Shown: piece by piece, positions 47,222 through 59,280 of the stretch
Layout: each line of letters begins with the position of its first letter
Numbering within the stretch: the first letter of the stretch is position 1
NCBI GenBank assembly: GCA_947044405.1
Contig: CAMRHE010000157.1
Coordinates: 3,176,501 to 3,240,500 of the forward strand
Direction of reading: 5' to 3'
Length of the DNA stretch: 64,000 bases
From: Leptodactylus fallax
Taxonomy: Eukaryota > Chordata > Amphibia > Anura > Leptodactylidae
The notes under the pieces: generated by a model
The model's database searches: none
What the model was told of the DNA's origin: nothing
The model's input: the letters and a program-made list of their open reading frames with translations, nothing else
Made by a program: the position numbers and the translations under genes

Positions 47222-47545
47222 AGAGATAATGTACATAGTAGTTTTACTATACAGGTAATGTACAGGGTGATATCACAGTACCAGGATAATAAAACATAGT
47301 GATGTCACATAACAGGGATAATGCACGCAGTGATATCACAGTACAGGAATAATGCAAATAGTGATTTTTACCATACAGATAATGCACACAGGGATATCAC
47401 TGTAACAGGATAATAAACACAGTGATGTTACAGTACAGGAATAATGCACATAGTGATGTCACAGTACAGGCATAATGCACACAGTGGTGTCACAATGCAA
47501 GGATAATGTCCACTATGACATCATAGCACACAAAAATAGATCACT
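47222..47545 (+). repeat. Degenerate minisatellite, about 30-35 bp unit
   Basis: Roughly nine to ten units of the type GATAATGCACACAGTG, then ATATCACAGTACAG, follow one another with substitutions and small indels. Non-coding. Confidence 0.75.
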
Positions 47546-47663
47546 ATGTTCATAGCATATGAAGAAAGTAATTATAATAATGCCACAAGCAGGCATTATG
47601 ATTTTCCAGTAAAGCTATGGAGGCACATTCAGTTTTCCCCCTTTTCTTCCGTCATCCACAGTT

Positions 47664-47760
47664 ATCAAATATACTCAGTTAGCCTCTAAAAGGTATCGCC
47701 TGATTTCTTCACTCTTCCACTACTTTCAATGGCTAACACGGTACAACATTATACTACTAT
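47664..47760. repeat. 97-bp dispersed repeat, copy 2, with target duplication
   Basis: It differs from 11021-11117 at one position. It is bracketed by a direct repeat, TCATCCACAGTTATCA, at 47652-47667 and 47760-47775, partly overlapping its ends. A long, perfect direct repeat of this kind points to retroposition. No poly(A) tail or pol III promoter was identified. Confidence 0.78.
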
Positions 47761-48465
47761 CATCCACAGTTATCACTAACTGCCCTCTAGGTCTCAGTGG
47801 AAATGGGTCCCTTTAGTTGTTGGGCCCCATAGCAGCTGCTATTGGCTGCTATCCTTGTGATTACAACGGTGAATAAAAACAAACATCCTCCACCTAGACT
47901 GCCGGAAGAAAAATCTGACAATAACAGATCACTCTCCCAAATGTTGGTTCTGAAGTCAGAAATTGAAACCCACATAGCGCCCAATGAGTTAAAGAGGTTT
48001 GCCTTGATTTCTTTCATGCCCTGTCCTTCCCCTCTATAGTGGCTGTGTGCTTTCACTGCAGCTCAACTGCTATTGACTTCAGTGGAAGTTGAGCTACAGT
48101 ACTGGTACCAGCCCACTATAGAGAGACCAGAGCCATCTGGCATTGGAAGCAGCCCCAAACAGTGGATACATGCAGGGGTCAGTTGTTGGACCACACCAAT
48201 TAGATATTTATGGCCTAAGGATAGACCATAGAAAAAAAAATTCTGGCTAGCCCCTTTAAGTATTTTATTAAATTTTTTGTTAGGATAAGGAAAACTCCAG
48301 CAAAAATAAGAGGATATGTTTTTGGTCATTGCTTAGCACTAGAAGGAGCAAGCAGTTGCTTACATCAGATCTCCATTCTCTTGTTGATATCGTGCCTTGT
48401 CAAAATGCTATAAGGGCCTAGAGATTTATTTTGTATTTGTGTGTGATTATTCTTTAGTACTGTAA

Positions 48466-48660
48466 GGCTAAGTTCACATTCACAAACCGCCAAAATTTGT
48501 CAAAGAGAAAATTCTTGCACGTAGGACAGTTCTCTCTTCCGGTTTCAGTACTATAATGGCAGACCCCATTACAGTCAATGGGGTCCGTCAGTGTCTGCGT
48601 GCAACTGCTGTTTTAGCAGTTCTCTGTCATTTGGGGCCCACTGTAGATGTGAACCTAGCC
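48466..48660. mobile_element. 195-bp hairpin MITE
   Basis: GGCTAAGTTCACATTC at left and the inverse of GGCTAGGTTCACATCTAC at right. It is of the TTCACA type, like 25401, 40929, 54373 and 57415. Flanks TAA and TTA do not match exactly. Confidence 0.65.
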
Positions 48661-49102
48661 TTAAAGAGGTGCTGAGAACATCGGCAGACGGGACTTTTTA
48701 TGTCCATGATAGAAATTTTCCTCAAACTTATGTACAGTATGTATTCTATAGTAATGTGACAGTGTCTGCTCTATGGAAATGTACAGCTTAAATGTGTTTA
48801 TTACTGTGTTTGTTAATAGTTTCAGGAACACAATGCATTGTGAAGGAGGAATCCTAAGTGTTGGTGAAACAAAAGAGCCTTTGTCTATCGGGATGCAATA
48901 GTCATATTTATTCTTTCCAGGGAAACAGGTTTTTCCTGTGTGTTTGTATTGGGAGAAGACAGATGTTTCTTTTCACCAGTGAGGGTTAATATATTACTAG
49001 TATAGGTTGTCTATGTAGTTTAACAACTACAATCCAAACATGTTATAGGCTGTGTACAATGTTAGTTTTCAGTGTCCTGGAGTGCATTGAACTTCTTGTT
49101 AA

Positions 49103-49702
49103 AGAGGACCTTTCACAATCTCATGTACAGTATATGCGGTTTTACATACCGCTAGAAAGCCGACAGCGTGCTGAAATCAGCGCAAGGCCGGCTTTCCCGT
49201 TATGTGCCCCGGGGCTGGAGCTATCAGCGGTCTTAGTTTCACAGTTCACCGTCAGAAGGGCGTTCCTGACAGTCTAGCTGAGCTGTGAGGAACGCCCTCC
49301 CTGACTATGCTCGTCCATAGCCCTTTACTAGGGGGGCGTTCATCACAGCTCAGTGTCATCACTGGGCAGTAAGGAACGCCCTCTCTGACTGTACTCGTAC
49401 ATGGCCCTGTACTGTCAGAGGGGGCGTTCCTTACCCCCTAGCGATGACGCTAAGCTGTGAGGAACGCCCCCCCCCCCCCCAGTACCGGGCTATGGATGAG
49501 CATAGTCAGGGAGGGCATTCCTTACTGCCCAGCTAGACTGTCAGGAACGCCCTTCTGACAGTGAACGGTGGAATTAAGACCGCCGATAGCTCCAGCCCCA
49601 GGGCACATAACGGGAAAGCCAACAGCGCGCTGAATTAAGTGCGCTGTCGGCTTTCTAGCTGAATGTAAAACCGCATATACATGAGGACGTGAAAGGTCCT
49701 CT
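49103..49702. mobile_element. 600-bp TTAA MITE, AGAGGACC family
   Basis: The ends AGAGGACCTTTCACAATC and, inverted, AGAGGACCTTTCACGTCC enclose GC-rich inverted words such as GAGGAACGCCC. Left flank TTAA (49099-49102), right flank TTCA, one base changed. Same family as 62016-62461. Confidence 0.82.
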
Positions 49703-49884
49703 TTCAGCATATCTATAGAAATCCATGCTGAGTCCAAAATGCAAGTAGTGAAATTCCTTTGTTTCCAAACATACACTGTACATCTGTATCCTATCCTGGC
49801 AAATGTAATAAAGAGGAAGTTAGTGTGGATACGATATTGGATAGAGGAAGAGTCACCTGAATGAAGCTGTAACTGCTCAGTTGT

Positions 49885-50035
49885 CTATTTATTTAGCTTA
49901 CTTATATAGCGCCATCATATTCTGCAGCGCTTTACAGACATTGTGGTTACTGTCCCATATAGGGCTCACAATCTAAATTCCCTACTAGTATCTTTAGAGT
50001 GTGAGAGGAAACTGGAATACCCGGGGGAAACCCAC
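49885..50035 (-). repeat. SINE or truncated LINE with L2-type tail
   Basis: On the minus strand the tail GCTGCAGAATATGATGGCGC, then TATATAAGTAAGC, matches the 3' tail of the LINE at 11951. The body contains GGTTTCCCCCGGGTATTCC. It could be a SINE mobilised by that LINE or a short LINE copy. Confidence 0.55.
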
Positions 50036-50050
50036 GCAAACACTGATTAA

Positions 50051-51009
50051 AAGGGTTATGTCACAAAAAAAAAAAAAAAAAAAAAAAAAGTATCCTTTAT
50101 CCATAGGATAGAGAATAAATTGCTGATTGTTGGGCGTCCAACTGCTGAGTTCCCCACCGATCCAGAGAATGTGGAGGTTATTTACCAGATTGTGAATGTA
50201 GCCATGTTGAATGTAGGCGCACCCCCACTCCATTCACATCAATGGGAGTGCTGAAGATAGTCGAAGTACAGCACTCCGGTAATCCTGATGCAGTGAATGG
50301 AGCAGGATTGCGCTGGTGTCCACCGGGGGTGAGCCTGCGTTCACCACAGCTACATACACTACAGGGGTAAAAAACCCCCTTCCTTCAGGATCGGTAGGTG
50401 TCTCAGCGGTCAGACTCCCAACAATCTGCAATTTATCCTGTATCATATGGATAGAATAGGGCTGGGCGATTATGACCTAAATCAAAATTGCGATTAATCG
50501 GGCATTTTACCTAGATTACAATTAATGGTGATTATTTAGGTTGCGCCCCCTTTAAACCACACTCAATTTACAGTATGAGTACGTTTTGGATGAATTTTGT
50601 GAGATTCGTCTCATGAGGTTCACCCAGCAGTTTCATTTGGACCAAACACAACTAAACTAAAGCTGCTATTATACTCTTGGGTCTCTTCAGACCCCAGAAT
50701 ATAATGAGCGAAATCCCAGGGGAGGTAATCAAATAAAAAATAGTGTTACTCACCTCTTCTGGGCTCAGGCGCGACTCCCTGTTTTCAGCACTTCTGACTG
50801 ATGTCAGGGACCACTGAGGCCCAACCGCTGAGGCCCAGTAATAGCAGCTCTGATTCTGACTCATTCGGTCCGAACGAAACTGCAGGTAGAACCTCGCAAA
50901 TATTGTAATAACCAAACCAAAATAACCAAAGTGAACAAAATCACATCGGTTATTCGGTATTTGCCCAGCCCTAGGGTAGAATATAAATATTTTTGTGGAA
51001 TAACCTCTG
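50051..51009. mobile_element. TTAA MITE split by a hAT element
   Basis: AAGGGTTATGTCACAAAA at left (after TTAA at 50047-50050) pairs with TTTTGTGGAATAACCTCT at right. TCCATAGGATAGAGAATAAA on the left pairs with TTTATCCTG, then ATATGGATAGAA, on the right. A hAT-like MITE at 50457-50973 interrupts the right arm. Confidence 0.65.
50457..50973. mobile_element. hAT-like MITE, copy 2
   Basis: The ends TAGGGCTGGGCGATTATG and, inverted, TAGGGCTGGGCAAATACC are flanked by the 8-mers GGATAGAA and GGGTAGAA (one mismatch), an 8-bp duplication as in hAT elements. Non-coding. Confidence 0.85.
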
Positions 51010-52451
51010 TAAATGGCACCAAAAAAGGGTACCAATAAAGTTAGACAAGGATAAACAAAAAACATAAAAATGTAAAAAAGTGAAGTTTTAATGTGGGAAA
51101 CCAAAATTGAAGGTAAATTTTAGGGATAATCTGAGCTGACAGGTCCTCTTCAAGAGGGACATTGGCATAGGGTAGACATGGAGTAGTTATACAAGTAGTA
51201 TCAGAGTGGTCCATCAGAGTGTCCTCCAGTAGGCCTAGGCTCTAACACCATAATGGTCCAGCAGAGGACACACACATTTGAAGGATACTATGGTCTATTT
51301 CCTAGGAGTTGTTGGAGAGTGGGCTCCCAAAATCTGGTGGGCCAGAGGAACCTCAATCTAACACTATATACAAGGGATCTCTTTTATACAAAAGCGCATT
51401 CATACAAAATGCCACGTGTGGCCTGTGTATAGCTCTAAGGCTTATAGGCTTGGTGAAATGTGTGATAAAAAACAATTTGGCAAGGTCTTGAAGGTCCAAA
51501 TGTGGTGACCATGGTAAGGCCACCAACCAGGCAATCGTGCACAGAACAGCTTTTTTCTCTTGTCAAAAATGTTTTATTTCCTGTCTATTGTTATCAGCCT
51601 CAAATCTTCAAAACCATGTGGCTATCAACATAAAACAAGCAGTAAACAATACAATGTTAGCATGAACAGGTACATTCTTAGTGGCCACCACATGTAGCCT
51701 TACCCTAATAACTTACCAAAATCAGAAGAATCATTGAAGAACAGGAGACAAATTCTTAATCAGTATTTCATTGGATTATCCAAATACTTGTCTTTTTAAG
51801 AGGAGATTGTTTCTACTGTTCCACCAGACAACCTGTACTATGAACTAATGGATTCAATGAGAGCAAAAAGCAGATTGCCTAATTGTATCCCATTGTAACC
51901 AGGCAAGATCATCAAAGAAAACATGTGACCTGTGGACTGATTTGGGACATTGCAAACTGAATACACGTGACTACAGTGCAAATAAACATTAGATACAGAT
52001 CTGACAAATACTTTGTTCTGAAAACAGTTTTCATTTATGGGGAACTGCTGTTCTGATGTAACAGTATAAGTAAGTCAGTCTCAAGGCCAACCTGAAAGAC
52101 ATCTACTAAATCAGATACAATGAAAAATTAAACTGGACCTATCATCATAGACAAAATACTAAATGTTTTTTTTTGGTTTTTTTTTTAAATCCGTCCACTT
52201 GTACAAAAGATATGCCCCAGCAAACTTGTATATAAACTATCTGATTCTCCATTTGTGTGATGACCTTTTTAGCTTCTTAGAAAAATGCAAAAGGTTCCCG
52301 CCCACTTGGTAAATAAGAGATGATTTACATATAACCTTTCAGGGGCCATATATTTTGAATGGGCGGACCGATTTAAAAAAAAACCATAAATGTCAAATTG
52401 ATCAGGAGCACAGTGACATATGGCTCTTTAAAAGTTATATGTAAGTGCATA
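51010..52451. other. Intergenic, nothing recognised
   Basis: No supported gene or bounded repeat. Confidence 0.45.
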
Positions 52452-52459
52452 ATATAGAG

Positions 52460-53443
52460 CAGTGATTCTCAACCTGTGGTATGTGTATCCCAGGGTTATG
52501 CCGATGTATTGTAAAGGGTTAAAAATCACTTCTTCATGCTTCTCTCACTTCAATTAGCTCTCTGTTAGCTATCTTAGTTGTGTTGTAAGCTTGCTAAAAT
52601 GTCTGGTATTGTCTGATACAAAAGGTGTAAGATCAAATTCCAAACCAGTGACCATCAGGCTTCTGGAAAGTTCAATACATTAAGAATGGGGGTTGGATGG
52701 AACACTATAAAACATTGGTTTATGCTATGTCAGCCAACCCATTCATTCCAGACGTCTGCTTGGTTCCCATCATCTGTGATTTGCCTGTATACCTTGGGTA
52801 GTCCGCTAGCTGACATTGGGTTCACCCCAGGCTGGAAAGTGTGCTTATATTCTTGTTTATTGCCATTTACTTGCTTCATTGTATTTGTTATTTTCTATTC
52901 TTTTATTAAATCACTTATATCAGTGATGTGTGGCATCCTTGATTCCCACTAATCCACAGTAATACAGCCATGCAGCTTCAGGGGGTATGCTCCATGGCTG
53001 GGAACCACTGCTCTAAAATTGGCAGACTTAGTGAGTGCTCAGGTTACGAGGTTCATGGGGGGGGGGGGGGGTTAGTTCTGCCCAAACCACCTACCATCTT
53101 TAAATACAGAGCAATAGTGACTACCAAGCAAAGGCAGGCATCATAAGACATTGGGTTAGGGTTAAAGGGGTAGGTCTCCTCAACAGCAGCGGGTAGTCTG
53201 TGCTGAGTAGACAAATAACTTCTGATCTATGATCTGATGCGTGAAAAGCTGGTTGAAAGCTAAAAAAAGCCTTCAGAACTTTTAATGTGTCTCTGCCACA
53301 AGTGGCCCCACAAGTAAAAGGGTTTGCTTGGCAAGCCAGGAGCAGGATCTGTCACATGAAAGATACTACAATGTCTGTGGGGGATACTCGATTGAACTCT
53401 TTTCACAAGGGGGTACTTGGCTTGAAAAGGTTGAGAAACACTG
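52460..53443. mobile_element. hAT element, non-autonomous, 984 bp
   Basis: The ends CAGTGATTCTCAACCT and, inverted, CAGTGTTTCTCAACCT are flanked by a perfect 8-bp duplication ATATAGAG at 52452-52459 and 53444-53451. No transposase is present. Another end-like sequence (GGGAACCACTG, about 52999-53009) lies inside, so the element may be composite. A poly(G) run sits at about 53057-53071. Confidence 0.9.
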
Positions 53444-53451
53444 ATATAGAG

Positions 53452-54372
53452 TGATATCATGCACGGATTAGGCCATGGTCCAAACTTGTCTACATTCAAT
53501 TTCTCTTACCATTCACCTCCAGTATTTTTTGGCTAGAGTTGCTCAGCTATGACTTAATCCAATGTATTTTTTCAGATCCTCAATTTGAAACTGCTAAACC
53601 TAGAAAAAATGATAAAAGTAAACAAGAATTATAGCTGCTTTTATTGTTTGCCAGTATGCAGCATTTTCTGAATGATCCAAGCACAGGCAGTCTTATAGAA
53701 ATCCTGTAGAGAACAAAAGTGTTAGCCTCTTGCTGATCTTTTCCATCCTCCACTAGAGACTTATCCAGCAGGGGTAGGGTTTAATAATATTTTTGTCCTA
53801 CTACTGACAAAGTACAGTATGGATACTTCTGCTCCAGCCAGTTGTCATACAGCGACACACGAGACAGTGAGAAGGGGGAACATGACCTGGCCGAATTATC
53901 TTCTCATGCATATAGTATCCCTGCCTGATAACCTGTCCACAATAAGGAAATCATGGATGGATTTCTGATGACAGAAAGTTCCTGCATTCATGGTCATATC
54001 TATTGGCAACCGATCAAGATAAAAGACTGTCACCACTAAGATGGTTAGAGAAAATCTTTAAAACTCAGCAAAATTTTGAAGTATTTATATTTGCAAAATT
54101 ATTTTAATTTTTAATTGTATACAAATTAAAATATTGTTATGTTCATAAGAAAAACTCTTTAACTCATATAAAAAGTGTTACAAGAGAACAACAATATAGA
54201 TAGTCTTGTTTCAAAAAGAAGGACAACAAAGTAGCAGTTTCAAGAAGTAAAGAAAATGAGTCAGGAATCAAACTTTATGTGTTTCCATTGGGTCAGCTGC
54301 ATATATCATGCTTCCATTGCAAATGGTGAAATCCCTAAACTTAAAAGAGGAATTGCAGGAGCAGACTGTGAC
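53452..54372. other. Intergenic, AT-rich
   Basis: No gene supported. 54070-54150 contains AATTTTTAATTG and ACAAATTAAAATATTG words that form a weak inverted repeat. Confidence 0.45.
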
Positions 54373-54600
54373 GCTAGGTTCACATCTGCATTCGGAAACC
54401 TAATCCGCTTAAAAAAGCGGTTATCTTCAGAAACCTGTGGACCCCATAGACTATAATGGGGTTCGCCGGTTTTCTAACCGAAAAGGGCAGGAAATGCGGA
54501 AAGAAAAGCGCTCCTTGCAGGAATTTTCTCTCTGCATTTTTAAAGCGGAATGGGGAACGGAATCCCCAGGTGGAGACCGGGCACATGTGTGAACCTAGCC
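54373..54600. mobile_element. 228-bp hairpin MITE
   Basis: GCTAGGTTCACATCTGC at left pairs with the inverse of GGCTAGGTTCACACATGTG at right. Inside, AACCTAATCCGCTTAAAA recalls the 57616 element. The right flank is TTA; the left flank does not match. Confidence 0.65.
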
Positions 54601-57411
54601 TTACATTTTCCTAGGTATGTGGCAGTCACATATTACAAGGCCTCTAGAAAATAGAGCCTAAAGGGGTATTGCAATAATTATAAGTTATCCGCTATCCACA
54701 GGACAGGGAACAACTGCCTGATCAGTTGGTTCCGTCTGCTGAGACTAGGGCTGCCAGGAGGCCCACAAGAGGTAAGTATATCTGTTTATTTTTTATACCT
54801 CTGCTGTACCCCCACCTATTATACTCTGGGGTAAGACCCCGGAGTATAATTTCACTTCTGGTTCTCAGGTGATAACCCCCAAACTTTTGTGTTCGGACGA
54901 ACAAAAAAAATTTAGAAAAATTTTCGTTGATTTGAAGCATCAAATTTTACCATCAGTAACCACAGGTCAGGAGAAGGGGGGGGGGGGGTGTCTTGTGTGT
55001 CCCATATAAATGGTCAGGTTGCTGCTTCGAAGATAGCGAAGTACTTGCTTTAAATGAATGGAGCCCTCAGCTGTCCATCCAGCCACTCCATTCAAAGGTG
55101 GGGTGCAAAACACCCCAGTTCCAAAGATCTGTGGGGACTCCAGTTGTGTCATGTTTCTCCGCTTCTTGCTCTTTCCTCCTACCCTTCTTACCTGTTAAAC
55201 TGACATTCACCCTGAAATCTCTGACTTTCACCCTGAAATCTCTGACGAGACAGACTGCAGGTCACATGTATTAGATTACACATGTCTACAGAAATCTATA
55301 GAGAAGGGAGGGAGAAGAATGAGCAGAAACCAAGGGAGAAATAAGAAGAGACAGATGTTTAGGCTGATGCTGGAGCTAAATAAGAACTTTCTGTTACAGC
55401 CCAAGTACTTTAATCACATCAGTACAGATCAGTGCTTCTGTTATGGAATTGATATATAAGCAATTCCCAGATATATGTTTGAACTGCTACTTGAGCTAGG
55501 TATAATCCAATGTTGTTTTGGTTCGCAAAATCTAAGGCACCCCTGATGTTTTCACCAGTGCCATCTGCAAGGCCGGTTAGACGTTAGCAGAATCAGGACC
55601 AAGGCTGCAACACCAAAACTTTGGTATGAGAAAATAAGTGCACCTGCAGAGTGGAAGAGCAACCCTATGGAGGGCTAAGGGAGTAATAAAGAAGCCAAAG
55701 TCAAGCCAGGAGTGTACAGAATAGCCAAAACATAACCATAGAAAACAGTAGTCAAATCCAGGAGGTCACAGAAATAGCCAAATCAGAAGCAGAGGGAAGA
55801 TCCAGAAAAACAAGCCATATATCAGTACCAGAAAATCCACAACTTCAGGGAGGGATTCGCAGAGTAACCAGAGAGAGATAGGAGCCCAGCTGTACAAACA
55901 ATTACAGGCAAATGACCAAATACCAAGCTTCAGGACAGGATTGGATGATCCCGGGGCTGTGTCCAAGTGAAAAAAATTTAGGGTTTTTATGGTGTCCATG
56001 CACCTTAAAAGCGTTGTCCCAGTGTAAGACCTCAGAACACGTGACCGCTGAAACCAATCAGTGGCCTGGACTGGACAGCAGCAGCGAACACCAGAGCACA
56101 GTTGAGTACATTCTTTTTTTATGTTTCCCCTTCCCCAGCCTCCTGGTCCAGATCTGGAATTTTTGGACAACCCCCTTTAAATAGATGTTGGCTGAACCCT
56201 TCTCTAGCTATACCTTTTTACTTTCAATATATATGCATGCTCAGTTTGAGGAGAAGGAAATAAGTCACTGCCAGATACCTTTGATGGTGGCTTATCTACC
56301 GTGAGAAGGATCAGGCATGTTGTAATTCAGTATGCTTGATCCTTCTTTCCCCTGACTGTCTGGGCATAATTAGGGCTCCTCTATACACAATAGTTTGCTG
56401 GCCTGCAAGTAGGTTTGGTAGGTGCTAAACAATGACCACCCTGTTAGTGTATTTTGTTAACTGACAAAAATAAACTATTAACACTATTATTATTAACTAT
56501 TATTATTTTTGAGAGCAATTTTTCTACATCTGCTAACACTTTTGCACAGTACGGTATATATGTGTGTTTTCTTTACTAGTTCAGCATGGGAAACCATACA
56601 ATAAAACTCCCTTTGCTGAAATGTTCTCCACTACAAGGGAGGTGAAATCATTTTTATGACTAATTTTATTGTGACCTGTGTACAAACAAGAAATACATGT
56701 ATGAATCAGCTGTAATATTCTTAGATATACTGTATCAGCTAGTTAAACTTCTACACATCTTGTTGGCTGTTTGTAACCACACAATTCATTAGAAGCTTGG
56801 CACTGAACCTGAGATTCCTTCACAAAAAGCACACCAGTTTGGCGCAGTGAATACAAACTAGGATGATTATTGCCAAAAACATCGCTGGATTGGAAACTAC
56901 AGATATTTTACCATCACATATGAAATACTGTCAGAGAGCTATCTAGGACAGTGCAAGTGGTGGCAAGTGCAGCACCCTGACACACTTAAAATGTCAGCTG
57001 CTAACTACATTGCAGTGAATTAGCAGTAGATACAGTAGATAGGAAATTAGAATTATTTAGTCTAAAGTAGTTCTGATACACAGTTCCATATATTATACTA
57101 ATTTAATACACGCCGAATGTCTGCAGGGAAATTGAACAGCTTTTTCCATTGTGTGTTTATTTTTTTGCTGCAGCCGTCATGCAGATTTCTCTGCAATATC
57201 TGCACAGCTTTTAACTTTTTTGTAGCAAAAACAATGAATTTAAAACCCACAGTATCATTTGCTTTTTATGCAGCATTTGGATATGATTTCTATAAATCCC
57301 ATCCACTATGTTGCAAATGTAAATTGCCAGGGTTTGTAAAGTGTGTGTCTATACCTTATAAAGGGAACACTTTCTCTATGGACGTTCAGTAGTGTTCTGC
57401 TGTGTGTAGCC
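54601..57411. other. Intergenic with repeat pieces
   Basis: No gene supported. At 54660-54770 there is a dispersed-repeat fragment (GGGGTATTGCAATAATTA). At 55199-55247 a 22-bp block containing TTCACCCTGAAATCTCTGAC is duplicated in tandem. At 55980-56180 the block ends in CAACCCCCTTTAAA, like the right end of an AGGGGTT element. Confidence 0.4.
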
Positions 57412-57414
57412 TTA

Positions 57415-57612
57415 CGCTAGGATCACACTAGCGTTGACTAACCATTGTTCTGGTCCGTAGGAGGCCCAGAACAACAGAGGGGCGGAAAAAAAAAGCTGTT
57501 ATACACTGAGTCCGACAGACCCCATTGACTGTAATGGGGTCCATGGGGTGTCCGTCATTTTAAAACTGAAACCAGTGGAGGAAAAAGACGCAGTACAGAT
57601 GTGAACATGGCC
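57415..57612. mobile_element. 198-bp hairpin MITE abutting the next
   Basis: CGCTAGGATCACACTAGC at left and GTGAACATGGCC at right are flanked by TTA at 57412-57414 and 57613-57615. The right TTA is also the left flank of the element that follows. Confidence 0.7.
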
Positions 57613-57615
57613 TTA

Positions 57616-57927
57616 GGCCCAGTTCACATCTGCGTTCGGGGAGTCTGCTTGGGGACCCCCGAACGGAAACCTATATGCATAAAAAAGTGGTTACCTGGGA
57701 AATCCGCAGACCCCATAGACTATAATAGGGTCCGTGTGGTTTCCGCACGAAACACGCGGAGAGGAAAGTGCACTTTCTTCTCTGCTTGCTTCGTGCGGAA
57801 CCCACACAGACCCCATTATAGTCTATGGGGTCTGCGGATTTCCCAGGTAAACCGCTTTTTTATGCGTATAGGTTTCTGTTCGGGGTGTCCCCAAGCGGCC
57901 TCCCCGAACGCAGATGTGAATCGGGCC
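57616..57927. mobile_element. 312-bp hairpin MITE
   Basis: The ends GGCCCAGTTCACATCTGCG and, inverted, GGCCCGATTCACATCTGCG continue as near-perfect arms (GACCCCATAGACTATAAT and inverse) to a centre near 57770. Left flank TTA, right flank TAA. Confidence 0.82.
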
Positions 57928-58033
57928 TAAAAGAAATATTCATCTCTATAATGGTTTGCTTCATGTGTTCAAAAATCCTGCAGTGGCTTCTTAGCATTGA
58001 TATTTCCATGATCTCAATGAATAATGTCTATAA

Positions 58034-58310
58034 CAGTGGTTCTCAATCTGTGATACACATACCCCAGAGGGTACACCCCACTGTCGCCTGGGGTACATAC
58101 TGTGGTGAGAGCTCTCCCTATAGTAATAGTTTGTGGGCTTGCCCAATAGCGGCTGATAATATCGGCAGTGGTCCAGCTAAGATCTATTCCTGTAAAAAAA
58201 AATTGGTGGCAGTGGGTGAAGAAAAAAAAAATAAAATCATAGAGGCGGCAGTTCCACTATGATTTTTTATTGTTTCACCCACTGCCACCAATTTTTTTTT
58301 ACTATCCCTG
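58034..58310. mobile_element. hAT end plus a small hairpin
   Basis: CAGTGGTTCTCAATCTG and the next bases, with a CCCCAGAGGGTAC block, match the left end of the hAT element at 52460. No right end with an 8-bp duplication was found. At 58198-58305 the words AATTGGTGGCAGTGGGTGAA and their inverse form a hairpin around TCATAGAGGCGGC. Confidence 0.55.
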
Positions 58311-58331
58311 TTCTGTGACATCAAAGTGTGG

Positions 58332-58864
58332 TTATTATTCGATATAAGAAGACCTTACATGGTATACAAAAAGAGAACTACAAGTCCCAGCATGTTCAGG
58401 CTGTTATTATTATTGAATAGTATCTTATATGAAGGGGGCATAGGATGAAAGAACTATAAATCCTTGCACATTCAGAAGGTTATTATAGGATAGTAGAGGA
58501 CTTTACAGGAAGAGGATAAAGAGGAGAGAGCTACTAAGTGCCAGCATGTTCAGGCTGTTATTATTGGATATAAGAAGACCTTACATGGTATACAACAAGA
58601 TAACTACAAGTTGCAATATGTTCAGGATATTATTGGTTATAAGAAGACATTACATGGTATAGGAGGACAGAACTACAAGTACCGGCATATTCAGGCTATT
58701 ATTATTATTATTAGACAATATAGGACCTTATATGGAAGGAGTATATGTGGGAAGAACTATAAATTCTAGCAAGTAGATAAGGTTATTATTGAATAATATA
58801 GAACATTAGAGGAAGGGGGTATAAGAGGAGAGAACTACTAATCCCAGCATGTTCTAGCTCTTAT
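58332..58864 (+). repeat. Minisatellite, about 75-bp unit, about seven copies
   Basis: Units start near 58332, 58404, 58481, 58558, 58631, 58697 and 58782. Each runs TTATTATTGGATATAAGA, then ACATGG, GGA, ACTACAAGT and CCAGCATGTTCAGGCTG with changes. It is directly downstream of the hAT end. Confidence 0.8.
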
Positions 58865-59205
58865 TAAGGCATGTCAGAGGATATTGCAGGGTCAGCATGT
58901 GGCCAGAAATACATCTGCCATCATTCCCCTGGCCACAAGCTCACCTCAGAAGTGGAAGCCATTTGGCCCATCACTTCTCCTCTGCTCCATATAAAGCAGT
59001 CAGCACAGAAGCTCCGCCCCTCACAGGTCCTTCAATTACACTGGTCTACAGCCAAATTGGTTCAGACATAAAAACAGTTGATCTTAACTAATTTTGGGGT
59101 GCTGAGGTTGAAAATGATGCTCACATTTTGAAATTGGCTCTAATTTTCAGGATACAGAGGTGCTTTTGATATTTCTCACAGCCTTTAATACAATACTGGG
59201 AAAAG

Positions 59206-59280
59206 TTTGCATCATCAGTTTTGCATCATCAGTATTGCATCATCAGTATTGCATCATCTACTAGATGTGCATCATCTCAG
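59206..59280 (+). repeat. Short tandem repeat, about 14-15 bp unit
   Basis: TTGCATCATCAGTA recurs three to four times, then degenerates (GTGCATCATCTCAG). It lies about 150 bp upstream of the pseudogene at 59428. Confidence 0.8.

Noticed and set aside
47222..47545. Regular spacing of similar blocks, considered as a CRISPR-like array
   Set aside because: Units are contiguous and degenerate, with no conserved repeat separated by unique spacers, and the DNA is vertebrate.
55766..56170. A 134-codon minus-strand frame
   Set aside because: It ends in repeat-type sequence (CAACCCCCTTTAAA) and has no family features.
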